A stretch of 64,000 bases of DNA, from positions 434,001 to 498,000 of the forward strand of contig NZ_SJPW01000003.1 of the NCBI RefSeq assembly GCF_007860125.1. Direction: 5' to 3'. Below, in pieces: positions 1-9,071 of this stretch. A model generated the notes under the pieces. It was not told the origin of the DNA. It ran no database searches and was given only the letters and a program-made list of their open reading frames with translations. Every line of letters begins with the position of its first letter. Position 1 is the stretch's first letter. The position numbers and the translations under genes were made by a program. Source of the stretch: Rubripirellula tenax (lineage in GTDB: Bacteria; Planctomycetota; Planctomycetia; Pirellulales; Pirellulaceae).

Positions 1-1137
1 AAGCGGCTTCGTGACGAACTGGGCGAAGACATTGCATCGCTCGTATTGACGTCTGCGGCGCTGCTTTCCAAAACCCAAGCGAAACTCGGGACGGGTGTTT
101 GGTGGGCGACCGAGAAATCGTTACAGCAAGCGACTCCTTGGCAAGTCGCGAAATTAAAGGCGACGTGGTTTGGCGATCGCCCGATGATGGATTTGTGTTC
201 GGGCATCGGCGGCGACGCGATCGAGCTTGCCCGACGAGGCGACGTCATTGCCATCGATCAAGATGAAGTGACAGCGGCCATGGCTGGGGCGAACTTATCG
301 CGAATGAACTCTCCATCGCTTGCAACCGCGCGATGCGACGACGTGACGACAGTTGACATTCCGGCAGGTCATGGTGTTCACATCGATCCGGATCGACGAC
401 CGTCGGGCCATCGCACCAGTGATCCAGACCAGTACTCGCCGTCGTGGTCCGATGTCACCGCCATCCTTGGCAAAACGGATTCGTCCATCGTCAAGCTAGC
501 GCCCGCGGCAACGGTGGATACATCCACGTGCCCACCCGCCCATCGGTCGTGGATCTCGCTGGCCGGCACCGTTCGGGAACAGACGATGATATGCGGCGAC
601 GCTATCCGAATGGCCGATCTTCCCGTCATGGGTCGTTCGGCCTTTCGCGTTCGAAACGACGCGTCATGGTCATCGTTTGTTTCGCTGACCGCACAAGACG
701 AGCGATCCAAAAAGGCGACGCGAATCAGTGAGTACCTTGTTGACCCCGATGCTGCGATTCGTGCGGCCGGGTTAACGATCGAGTTCGCGAATCGATTCGC
801 GATGGCGACGCTCGGAAAACCGTCTGGCTTTTTGACGGCTGACGAAACAGCCGCGCGAGCGATCGCCGAATCCGATCTGGCGGTGGTGGGACGCGTGATT
901 TGGTCCGGAGCAGCCGATGATCGAAAGCTACGCCGAGAACTGAGGTCGCGAAACGTCTATCCCGAAACGATCAAAGTCCGCGGGTCCGACCACGACCCCA
1001 CGGTACTGGCCAAACGCTATCGTCCGACCGGCGAAACACCGGTGACTCTATGGATCGGACGCAATTCGGAACGGGTCTTCGCCGCACTGACCCAACCGCT
1101 AGAGACCGTCGATTCGATCGCTACAAGAATTCTCTAG
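1..1137 (+). CDS. THUMP-like domain SAM-dependent methyltransferase (5' end missing)
   Basis: The frame is open from base 1, so the true start lies upstream of the window. A class I SAM-binding motif, LCSGIGGD, is encoded near 192-215, followed by an acidic residue after the next strand (VIAIDQDE). A DPDRR motif near 385-400 is typical of a family of bacterial proteins in which a methyltransferase-like fold is followed by a C-terminal THUMP-like domain; the tail, with WSGAADDRKLRREL and RYRPTGETPVTLWIGR-type segments, fits that domain. The substrate is unknown; RNA is the usual assumption for THUMP proteins. It ends 43 bases before the next gene, a sigma factor on the same strand. Family call fairly sure, activity inferred. 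Confidence 0.85.
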   Translation, partial: KRLRDELGEDIASLVLTSAALLSKTQAKLGTGVWWATEKSLQQATPWQVAKLKATWFGDRPMMDLCSGIGGDAIELARRGDVIAIDQDEVTAAMAGANLSRMNSPSLATARCDDVTTVDIPAGHGVHIDPDRRPSGHRTSDPDQYSPSWSDVTAILGKTDSSIVKLAPAATVDTSTCPPAHRSWISLAGTVREQTMICGDAIRMADLPVMGRSAFRVRNDASWSSFVSLTAQDERSKKATRISEYLVDPDAAIRAAGLTIEFANRFAMATLGKPSGFLTADETAARAIAESDLAVVGRVIWSGAADDRKLRRELRSRNVYPETIKVRGSDHDPTVLAKRYRPTGETPVTLWIGRNSERVFAALTQPLETVDSIATRIL

Positions 1138-1180
1138 AAATTGCTGTTAGGTTTCGGGTGTAGCGGCTATCAACGATAGT

Positions 1181-1732
1181 ATGCCGATGCATGATTCCGC
1201 CAACGAACCGTCCAGCACCGAAGAACTCGCGGTCCGAATCACGGAGATTCAGCCGCGTTTGTACGGATTCATCCTAAAACGGCTGGCCGATCGCGAGCAA
1301 ACGCTGGAAGTGCTGCAGAGAACTAATTTGGTCCTTTGCCGTAAGGCGGACCAATTCCAGCAGGGTTCCAGCTTCACCGCTTGGGCGTTCACGATCGCCA
1401 AATTCCAAGTGATGGCATGGCGAAAATCCGCGCACGCCGGCAAGCTAATTTTCTCTGACGACGTGGCTCAGTTGATCGATCGCAGCGCGGCCGAAGAATC
1501 AGCGTCGGTCGATGACCGCGTCCCGGTTTTGAGGGGTTGTTTGGAACGACTACGCGACCAGGACCGCGAACTGATCCAGCTTCGCTATCGCGATGGCCAA
1601 CCGATCGGACCGATCGCCGCCGCACGATCGACGACGGCGGATGCGGTCGCGATGCGGTTGACGCGAATTCGCAAACAGTTAGCCGATTGCGTTCGAAACG
1701 GACTCCAACAGGACGTGCAAGTTGATGTCTGA
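1181..1732 (+). CDS. ECF-type sigma-70 family RNA polymerase sigma factor
   Basis: A 183-residue protein with sigma region 2 (around residues 25-90, including a FTAWAFTIAKF segment matching the region 2.3/2.4 helix) and region 4 (around 120-175, with LRDQDRELIQLRYRDGQPI and a helix-turn-helix). The size and the WAF-type region 2 fit the Rhodopirellula/Verrucomicrobium ECF group. The stop codon overlaps the start of the FecR/LamG gene, so the two are translationally coupled, as for a sigma factor and its membrane regulator. An alternative ATG lies two codons in. By context it should control the adjoining glycosidase/sulfatase genes; that target is inferred. Confidence 0.9.
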   Translation: MPMHDSANEPSSTEELAVRITEIQPRLYGFILKRLADREQTLEVLQRTNLVLCRKADQFQQGSSFTAWAFTIAKFQVMAWRKSAHAGKLIFSDDVAQLIDRSAAEESASVDDRVPVLRGCLERLRDQDRELIQLRYRDGQPIGPIAAARSTTADAVAMRLTRIRKQLADCVRNGLQQDVQVDV

Positions 1733-3398
1733 TCCAAAATTGGAAATCGACGAACTGGTCGCTGCCGTGATTGACGGCCGACTGTCCAGCGATCAAACCG
1801 GTCGACTGGAATCGTTGTTGGCCCAATCGCCCCAGGCGGTTACCCGGTACATCGAATTGCTGGACAACCACGAAGCTCTGTGCGCGATCTATCCCGGCGA
1901 CGTCTTCACAAGCAACATTCCGGTCGAAATTGCGCCGATGCAGACCGAGCCGAGCATGGCGACCGTTCGTCGATTGCTCAGTTTGCCACTGCTCGGGTTG
2001 GCGGCTAGCGTTTTGCTTGCGGTCGGATTCGCTGGTTATTTTTTCGGATCCGACGCGTCGCCATCGCAGCAGGCTCAGTCCGATCCATCGAGTGAAGAAG
2101 AACAGATCATTGCCGGACATGCGATGCTTCGTCGATCGGTTGACGTTCGATGGTCCGATGACGCGGTCGCTTATCGCGACGGCGACATGCTGCCCGGCGG
2201 AACGTTGAAGTTCGATCAAGGTGTTGCCGAGCTAGATTTTTTTTGCGGGGCCACCGTCACCGTCGAAGGCCCGGCATCACTTGAAATCGAATCCGATTGG
2301 TCCGTGAAGGTCGTCCAAGGGCGTCTGCGAGCAAACGTGCCGCCGGCCGCTCGCGGATTCGTTGTCAAAGCAGCCGACAGCGAGATCGTGGACCTGGGTA
2401 CCGAATTCGCGGTCGAAGTCGAATCGGCAACGGCCCAGGTCGAAGTCATTGATGGCGAAGTGGCGCTGCGCGGCGGCCAACACGACGGAACCCATTTGAC
2501 CACCGGCCAACGACAATCCCTTGGCTCTGCGAGTTCGCAAAGCATGATCGCCAACATCAGCGGCCCGGCCGAACTTCAGCGACGAAGAACCGACGCGGAA
2601 TCGCAACATTTCGACCAGTGGAAAACCGCTTCGCGGGCACTGCGAGAAGACACTCGCTTGATCGCCTACTTTCCAATTGCGGATTCACTTCAAGACCGAA
2701 GCGTTCCCAACATGGCAGGCACCGCGGACTTTCGCGATGGAACACTTGTCGGCCCGGTCGTTTCAACAGAAGGCCGCTTTGGCACCGATTCGGAAGGCTT
2801 GGACTTCGAGCGAATCGGAGCTCGTGTCCGCACTCGAATCGATGGCGAGTTCGCTGCATTCACGTTCGCGACTTGGGTTCGGATCGACAGTTTGGAACAT
2901 CGATACAATTCGCTGTTCATGAGCGACGGTTACGAAAACGGCGAACCCCACTGGCAAATTCGCGACGACGGCCGGCTAATGTTTTCGGTGATGGTCGATG
3001 ACTCGGCCGAAGTCCTTGTGAAGAACGCGTTTGATAAGGCAACGGTGCGAGATCGGGGGCTTCACCGCATCTATATCACCGATCCAGTCTGGGATATTTC
3101 TAAAAGCGGACGCTGGTTTCACTTGGCATCGGTTTACGATCCGGCGAACCGCCGAGTGACACAGTACTGCAACGGAGAACAAGTCAGCGACGAAGCAATC
3201 GCGGACAAGTTCTTCGTGGATCGATTGCGAATCGGTCCGGCGGAAATCGGTAACTGGGGTCAACCGTTTCGCGATTCGCCGTGGTTTGCCGTTCGCAATT
3301 TGAACGGAACCATTGATGAATTGGCGGTCTTTGATGCCGCGCTGAATGCGAACGAAGTCCTCAAACTATTTGAACAAGGGAAGCCACTCGGGTACTGA
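1725..3398 (+). CDS. FecR-domain / LamG-domain membrane protein, probable anti-sigma partner
   Basis: The ATG at 1725 lies inside the last codons of the sigma gene; a TTG one codon earlier is possible. The 557-residue product has a short cytoplasmic N-terminus (LVAAVIDGRLSSDQ, resembling the start of planctomycete anti-sigma proteins), one membrane segment at about residues 83-107, a FecR-like beta domain at about 140-265 (VDLGTEFAVEVES, VEVIDGEVAL) and a C-terminal LamG/concanavalin-like domain at about 330-545, a fold that often binds glycans. This order (sigma-binding tail, membrane span, FecR, glycan-binding LamG) suggests a sensor that releases the sigma factor on detecting extracellular polysaccharide. 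The sensing role is inferred from architecture and neighbours. Confidence 0.85.
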   Translation: MSDPKLEIDELVAAVIDGRLSSDQTGRLESLLAQSPQAVTRYIELLDNHEALCAIYPGDVFTSNIPVEIAPMQTEPSMATVRRLLSLPLLGLAASVLLAVGFAGYFFGSDASPSQQAQSDPSSEEEQIIAGHAMLRRSVDVRWSDDAVAYRDGDMLPGGTLKFDQGVAELDFFCGATVTVEGPASLEIESDWSVKVVQGRLRANVPPAARGFVVKAADSEIVDLGTEFAVEVESATAQVEVIDGEVALRGGQHDGTHLTTGQRQSLGSASSQSMIANISGPAELQRRRTDAESQHFDQWKTASRALREDTRLIAYFPIADSLQDRSVPNMAGTADFRDGTLVGPVVSTEGRFGTDSEGLDFERIGARVRTRIDGEFAAFTFATWVRIDSLEHRYNSLFMSDGYENGEPHWQIRDDGRLMFSVMVDDSAEVLVKNAFDKATVRDRGLHRIYITDPVWDISKSGRWFHLASVYDPANRRVTQYCNGEQVSDEAIADKFFVDRLRIGPAEIGNWGQPFRDSPWFAVRNLNGTIDELAVFDAALNANEVLKLFEQGKPLGY

Positions 3399-3477
3399 TT
3401 GGACTCCGCTGGCGATTCAGAATGATGAAACGACGTGACTCATTGACTCTCAAAAACGAAACAGGATTTGTGCAAGC

Positions 3478-4620
3478 ATGAACAAGATATCTCTGGCAAG
3501 CTTTCATCCCATCCTGTGGTCTGTGGTCCTTTGCGGGCTAACGTCGGTTTCGCCCAAAGCGCCGGCCGCCGATCTTCTGCCGCTGTCGGATGCCCCCGAG
3601 GTAAAAGCGGGCCAATGGAAAATCGTTGCCGATCAATCGGACGAGTTTGACGACGCTCAACTGGATCCCAAACGCTGGAACACCGACACGGAAGACTTTG
3701 GACCTTGGAGTTGGAAACCAGAAAACGTCATCCAAAAATCGGGGTCGTTGCATTTGCGAATGATGCAAGAAGATCACAAACGGGGCAATCAGTCCCTGTT
3801 CTACACTTCGGGCATGGCTCGCAACGAACGCACAATCACATACGGCTATTTCGAGGCACGCATCAAAGGTTGTTCGCGATACCCAGGCGCATGTCCATCT
3901 TTCTGGCTTTACAGCATCGGTCCACAAAACCGTTATCAAGCCAGCGACGGCGAAACGGTTGCCTATTCAGAAATCGACGTCGTCGAGCTTCAACAGAGCG
4001 AGTTCGACTTCGAGACGAAAACTCATTTTCTTGTCAACCGTATCGACTGTAACCTTCACACGACGCTGATTCAGAACGGCAAGCGGGTGTGGGCGCGTCC
4101 CAACAACCGACCCGAAATCTGCAGCAACCACTACGATTCGCCCTGGGATCCTCGCGAGGACTACCACGTGTATGGTGTCCAAAACTCGAAGGAATGGATC
4201 GTCTGGTACATCGACGGCCAAGAAGTCGGACGCAAGAAAAACTTGTATTGGCACTTGCCGATGCACGTGACGCTTTCGTTGGGACTTCGTTACCCGTTTG
4301 TGAAGTACGAAGGTGGAGAACGAAGCACCGTCGCGGAAAAAACGACCACCGATGGGTTCCCGACCGTGATGTCGGTCGACTACGTCCGCATCTGGCAACG
4401 TCCCGAAGACTTTGCTGCCCAAGCGGTTGCCTCGAAGTCGTCGACGGATTGGACGAAAGAAGCATACGTGGCAAAGGAACAAGCGAAATGGAAGGCCAAC
4501 GGATGGAACTGGGATCAAGCGAAGGTCGAATCAAACTTTGACGAGATCGATACCAACGGTGACCAAATCGCGTCAGGTACCGAACGCCAGGACTGGTTCG
4601 CCGAAAAAGCGGCCAAGTGA
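3478..4620 (+). CDS. Secreted glycoside hydrolase family 16 (carrageenase/agarase-like) with C-terminal EF-hand
   Basis: 380 residues beginning with a signal peptide (cleavage near APAAD, residue 31). The GH16 catalytic signature ExDxxE is present as SEIDVVE: E165 is the expected nucleophile, D167 the assisting residue and E170 the acid/base. The surrounding GYFEARIKG and CPSFW segments match the beta-jelly-roll family that attacks galactans such as carrageenan, agarose or porphyran. Near the C-terminus a single EF-hand-like loop (DTNGDQIASGTE, residues 358-369) follows the catalytic domain. The sulfatase immediately downstream suggests a sulfated galactan substrate. Family sure; exact substrate not decidable by eye. 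Confidence 0.9.
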   Translation: MNKISLASFHPILWSVVLCGLTSVSPKAPAADLLPLSDAPEVKAGQWKIVADQSDEFDDAQLDPKRWNTDTEDFGPWSWKPENVIQKSGSLHLRMMQEDHKRGNQSLFYTSGMARNERTITYGYFEARIKGCSRYPGACPSFWLYSIGPQNRYQASDGETVAYSEIDVVELQQSEFDFETKTHFLVNRIDCNLHTTLIQNGKRVWARPNNRPEICSNHYDSPWDPREDYHVYGVQNSKEWIVWYIDGQEVGRKKNLYWHLPMHVTLSLGLRYPFVKYEGGERSTVAEKTTTDGFPTVMSVDYVRIWQRPEDFAAQAVASKSSTDWTKEAYVAKEQAKWKANGWNWDQAKVESNFDEIDTNGDQIASGTERQDWFAEKAAK

Positions 4621-4640
4621 GAATTGTGACGAATCGAATC

Positions 4641-6257
4641 ATGAAAGTTAACATTATGAAACCGAGCCTTTCGCTGCTTTTGATCCTTGCGTTGGCCACC
4701 AGTACCCAAGCCGCCGATCGACCCAACATTCTGTTCATTGCCGTTGACGACTTGCGGCCAGAACTGGGGTGCTATGGATCGCCGATCGCGATCACGCCCA
4801 ACCTTGATGCGTTGGCCGGCGGCGGGCTGCTGTTCAATCGGGCGTATTGCCAACAAGCCATTTGCAGGCCGTCTCGCGCGAGTCTAATGACAGGTGCGCG
4901 ACCTGAGACGACGGGACTGTTTCACAACTATGTTTCGCTTCGGGAACTGCAACCCGACATCGTCACGCTGCCACAGCATTTGATCGCCAACGGATACGAA
5001 GCGACCTACTGTGGCAAGATCTTTCACCAAGGTGACACGGACGAGGGCGTTTCGTGGAACCGCGATCCGGTGAAGTGGATCAAAGGGATCAAAAAATCCG
5101 CCGGAGCGTTCGCGTTACCCGAAAATCAAAAAATTCAATCGGATGACCGTACCGCGATGATCGCTAAGTATGGCGACGCGGCGAAGTACGGATTGGCAAG
5201 CGGCCCCGCGTACGAGGGCGCTGACGTTCCCGACCATGGCTACGAAGACGGATACAACACGTTGCGGGCGATCGAAACCATGAAGCAGATGGTTGCCAGC
5301 GATGACAAGCCGTTCTTTCTTGCCCTTGGATTCAAGAAGCCTCACCTCAACTGGGTTTCACCGAAGAAATACTGGGACCTTTACGACCCTGCAAAGATTC
5401 CGATGGCAACGGAAGTCGAACCGCCCGACGGCGGCGCAGCGATGGGACTACACGCTTCTTTTGAACTGCGAACGCGAGCAGGAATTCCAAAGTCGGGACC
5501 GCTGGGGCCCGAACTGTCGCGAACGCTGAAGCATGCCTACCTGGCTTGCGTCAGCTATGTCGATGCACAGATCGGGATGATGATCGCGGCGTTGGAAGAA
5601 GCTGGCGTTCGTGACAACACGATCATCGTCGTCTGGGGCGACCATGGTTGGCACCTCGGCGACATGGGCGTGTGGGGGAAAGCAACCAACTACGAGATTG
5701 CGACGCGTGTGCCGCTGATGATTTGGGCTCCCGATATGAAGTCGCGTGGCGCAAAGACCGATGCGTTGGTTGAATTGGTGGACATCTATCCGACCCTTTG
5801 CGATTTGGCGGGTGTGTCCAAACCGGACCACTTGGAAGGGCACAGCTTTGCTGCGCTGATGAACGACGCGAACCAGCCCTGGAAGAAAGCCGCGTTCAGC
5901 CAGTATCCGAACCCAGCGCTTCGCGAATGGGCGGCCAATCCGCTTTCACCTGCGATGCGAGAAACATGGTTCGGCCCTTTGATCACCGAAGTGGAAGACC
6001 GTATCAAAACACAGCAGGGCAATCGATGGGACCGCGAGCTGTTTGAACAGCACCTGATGGGCTACACGATGCGAACGGATCGCTATCGACTGGTCTTGTG
6101 GAAGGATCACCGTGACTTATCAATCGCGCCGGTTTTTGTCGAACTGTTCGACCATCAAACGGATCCGAATGAAACGAAGAACATCGCTGACGCGAATCCA
6201 GAACTCGTACAATCGTTGACACAACAATGGCAAGCCGGTTGGGAGGCCTCACTATGA
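4641..6257 (+). CDS. Secreted type I sulfatase, iduronate-2-sulfatase-like
   Basis: 538 residues from the ATG at 4641. A second ATG at 4656 starts an equally good signal peptide, and a GTG at 4617 overlapping the previous stop is a third option. The formylglycine signature is CRPSR (C75 to R79), the residue oxidised to formylglycine for sulfate ester hydrolysis. Metal ligands VDD (D36, D37) and the WGDHGWHLGD segment are in place. Overall spacing, with DLRPELGCYG early and GDMGVWGK late, resembles iduronate-2-sulfatases and related polysaccharide sulfatases. Its stop overlaps the start of the PSD1 cytochrome gene, and the GH16 gene lies just upstream, so desulfation of the GH16 substrate is the likely role. 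Confidence 0.92.
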   Translation: MKVNIMKPSLSLLLILALATSTQAADRPNILFIAVDDLRPELGCYGSPIAITPNLDALAGGGLLFNRAYCQQAICRPSRASLMTGARPETTGLFHNYVSLRELQPDIVTLPQHLIANGYEATYCGKIFHQGDTDEGVSWNRDPVKWIKGIKKSAGAFALPENQKIQSDDRTAMIAKYGDAAKYGLASGPAYEGADVPDHGYEDGYNTLRAIETMKQMVASDDKPFFLALGFKKPHLNWVSPKKYWDLYDPAKIPMATEVEPPDGGAAMGLHASFELRTRAGIPKSGPLGPELSRTLKHAYLACVSYVDAQIGMMIAALEEAGVRDNTIIVVWGDHGWHLGDMGVWGKATNYEIATRVPLMIWAPDMKSRGAKTDALVELVDIYPTLCDLAGVSKPDHLEGHSFAALMNDANQPWKKAAFSQYPNPALREWAANPLSPAMRETWFGPLITEVEDRIKTQQGNRWDRELFEQHLMGYTMRTDRYRLVLWKDHRDLSIAPVFVELFDHQTDPNETKNIADANPELVQSLTQQWQAGWEASL

Positions 6258-9019
6258 ACCGAATACTCTCGCTCAAACTGTTGCTTGTCGCGATGGCGTG
6301 CGGAATCGTATCGTCAGGCAGCGCAGAAGACATCGACTTCGAAAACGACATCTTTCCGATCCTCGACAACAACTGTCTTCATTGTCACGGCGAAGACGAG
6401 TCCGAATCGGGCCTACGTTTAGATCGTCGCGTGTTCATGCTTCGCGGCGGTGATTCCGGATTGGCATCGGTCATTCCCGGCCACCCCGAGAACAGCTACT
6501 TGATCGAAGCGGTCAATCACGCCGAAGCGGACATCGCGATGCCGCCGGACGAAGACAAACTGCCAGCCGAAGAGATCGAGTTGCTGACCCGATGGATCCA
6601 AGAAGGCGCCGTGTGGCCTGGACAAATGGACGACGTCGTCACCGAGGATACCGAGCACTGGTCTTTCTTGCCGGTGGTCCGCCCGGAAGTTCCTGAAGTT
6701 GTCGGCGGTGACGAAGATCATGCCATCGATGCGTTCCTTCGCAAGCGACTTGCGCAAGAAGGCCTCGACTTTTCCGCTCCCGCCGATCCAAGATCATTGA
6801 TTCGACGCACGTCGATCATCTTGACAGGACTTGCGCCGACTCCGGAACGGACCGAAGCGTTTGTAACCGCCTGCCAAGCCGATGGAGACGCTGCTTACGA
6901 GCAGCTTGTCGACGAATTGCTTGCCTCACAGCACTTCGGCGAACGCTGGGCCCAACACTGGTTGGACGTGATCCGTTGGGCCGAAACGAACGGTTCGGAA
7001 GCCAACTTGTATCGCAAGAACGCTTGGATCTATCGCGACTATGTCGTTCGCGCATTCAACGAAGACAAACCGTATGACCAATTCGTCCGCGAGCAGATTG
7101 CGGGTGACTCGATGGGCGTCGGTGAGGCAACCGGCTTCCTGGTCGCTGGTCCGCACGTCCCGGCCGCGACGGTTGGTCGCGAACCGTCAGCCATTCGGCA
7201 GGCGCGTGCGGATCGGTTGGACGAAGTCATGCAAACCGTCGGCGCGTCCGTGATGGGCGTGACGGTCGGATGCGCCCGTTGTCACAACCACAAGTTCGAT
7301 CCGATCTCGATCAAAGATTACTACTCGTTGACGGCCGTGTTCCAAGACATCGAATTCGGCAGTCGGTTTCCCGAGTTTGCTGACGAACATCCGCGCCGCC
7401 AACGCGGAAAAGAGGTTCGACAAGAAATTTCGAAGTACCGCAAACAACTCAGCGCGATCGGTGGCTGGGAAGAGGATTGGGGCGCCTATCGCGAGATCCA
7501 CTTCAAGCCGATCACCACCCGCGCGATTCGCGTGCGGTTCAAGACTCCCAACGTCGGCCTGGATGAACTTGAAGTCTTCGGTTCGGAAAGTTCGCGTAAG
7601 AACCTGGCCCTGCCAAAAAATGGTGCCACGCTGACCGGGTTCCCCGAAGATGGATTTGAAGGACGCTATCCGATCGATCGGTTGAACGATCGCGAATTTG
7701 GCACGATGAACTGGCGGGTTGAGCTGCCCAAGGACACGGACGAACTACCGTGGGTCAAGATCGCATTTGATTCGCCCCAAGAAGTCGCCCGCATGCGATT
7801 GAGCAGCAATCGCGAGTACTTCTATGACACAGATTACTTGGACAAGAAGCCGCACTTGCCTCGCTATCAGTATGACATGGACATCATGGACGAAGCGGGC
7901 AATTGGAAACCATGGACGGGCACCTGGGTGACCACGACAAAACTTGCCAAAGACCATCCCGAGCGAAAAGCGATCCTGGACGAAGTTCAAAAATGGATCA
8001 ACACGTTGGCCGAAGACGGTCCACAGCCCAGCTTTGTCGGTCGATTCGTCGAACCGGATGTGACGCACGTGTTGCTGCGAGGAAGTCCGGAGACACCGCG
8101 TGACGAAGTGCCACCAGCCGGTCCGGCGATCTTCAGCGGCGATCTCGGTCTGGATTCGTCGGCTTCGGGTGCACAGCGCCGCGCAGAGTTTGCAAAGTGG
8201 GTAACCAGCACAGACAACCCGCTGACGTCTCGCGTCATGGTCAACCGGATTTGGCATCACATTTTCGGAACGGGCATCGTTCCCACGACCAGTGACTTTG
8301 GTCTCGCCGGCGCCCCTCCGACTCATCCACAGTTGTTGGATTGGTTGGCTTCGGAGTTCGTCGACGCGAAGGACGCGAATCCATGGTCAATGAAGTCGAT
8401 GATCCGATTGATGGTGATGTCGGACGCGTTTCGTCAATCGAGTGCGCCCAACACCGAGGCGGTTCGCATCGACGCCAGTTCAATGTTGCTGTGGAGATTC
8501 CCGCCGCGACGCGTGGAAGCGGAAGTGATTCGTGACAGCGTTCTGTTGGCGACGGGTGCATTGGATCCGGCGATCGGTGGGCGTAGTTACCGCATTCACA
8601 ACGAGAAACAAACGTATGCCCAGTGGGAAGTTTTGGACAACCACGGCCCCAAGACGTGGCGACGGATGCTGTACCAGGAACGGATGCGGCGCGTGGATGA
8701 CCGCATCTTCACAGCGTTCGACTTTCCGGATTGTGGTCAAGTTCGCGCGAAGCGGCCGGTTTCGACGACACCGCTTCAGGCGCTCAATTTGATGAACAGT
8801 GACTTTGTCGTTGAACAGTCCGTGCTGCTGGCGAAGCGGGCTCGCAACGAGGCGGGCGATTCGCTGCCTAAGCAGGTTGCAAGATGTTTCGAGTTGCTAC
8901 TCGATCGCCAACCCGGCGACGATGAAATTGAAACGGCGATTGAGTTTTCCGAATCACAGAGTCTCGAACTGCTTTGCCGAACTTTGATCAACACCAATGA
9001 GTTCGCGTTTTTGCCTTAG
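6254..9019 (+). CDS. PSD1 planctomycete cytochrome C / DUF1549 / DUF1553 protein
   Basis: The ATG at 6254 is chosen because it overlaps the sulfatase stop (ATGA) and has a GGGAGG ribosome site just upstream. The 921-residue product starts with a signal peptide, then a planctomycete cytochrome C domain with a haem motif CLHCH (C41, C44, H45). DUF1549 follows, with its conserved CARCHNHKFDPI motif, and DUF1553 fills the C-terminal third (NPLTSRVMVNRIWHHIFG, LMNSDFVVEQS). Between them, around residues 405-570, is a segment resembling a discoidin-like insertion (ITTRAIRVRFKTPN, GLDELEVFG). These proteins accompany sulfatases in planctomycetes; the biochemical role is unknown, with redox chemistry on sugar derivatives a common guess. 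Confidence 0.93.
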   Translation: MNRILSLKLLLVAMACGIVSSGSAEDIDFENDIFPILDNNCLHCHGEDESESGLRLDRRVFMLRGGDSGLASVIPGHPENSYLIEAVNHAEADIAMPPDEDKLPAEEIELLTRWIQEGAVWPGQMDDVVTEDTEHWSFLPVVRPEVPEVVGGDEDHAIDAFLRKRLAQEGLDFSAPADPRSLIRRTSIILTGLAPTPERTEAFVTACQADGDAAYEQLVDELLASQHFGERWAQHWLDVIRWAETNGSEANLYRKNAWIYRDYVVRAFNEDKPYDQFVREQIAGDSMGVGEATGFLVAGPHVPAATVGREPSAIRQARADRLDEVMQTVGASVMGVTVGCARCHNHKFDPISIKDYYSLTAVFQDIEFGSRFPEFADEHPRRQRGKEVRQEISKYRKQLSAIGGWEEDWGAYREIHFKPITTRAIRVRFKTPNVGLDELEVFGSESSRKNLALPKNGATLTGFPEDGFEGRYPIDRLNDREFGTMNWRVELPKDTDELPWVKIAFDSPQEVARMRLSSNREYFYDTDYLDKKPHLPRYQYDMDIMDEAGNWKPWTGTWVTTTKLAKDHPERKAILDEVQKWINTLAEDGPQPSFVGRFVEPDVTHVLLRGSPETPRDEVPPAGPAIFSGDLGLDSSASGAQRRAEFAKWVTSTDNPLTSRVMVNRIWHHIFGTGIVPTTSDFGLAGAPPTHPQLLDWLASEFVDAKDANPWSMKSMIRLMVMSDAFRQSSAPNTEAVRIDASSMLLWRFPPRRVEAEVIRDSVLLATGALDPAIGGRSYRIHNEKQTYAQWEVLDNHGPKTWRRMLYQERMRRVDDRIFTAFDFPDCGQVRAKRPVSTTPLQALNLMNSDFVVEQSVLLAKRARNEAGDSLPKQVARCFELLLDRQPGDDEIETAIEFSESQSLELLCRTLINTNEFAFLP

Positions 9020-9071
9020 CGGGCATTAACTATCCAATCGCGAAACGTAGACACACTTTAGCAGGAACACG

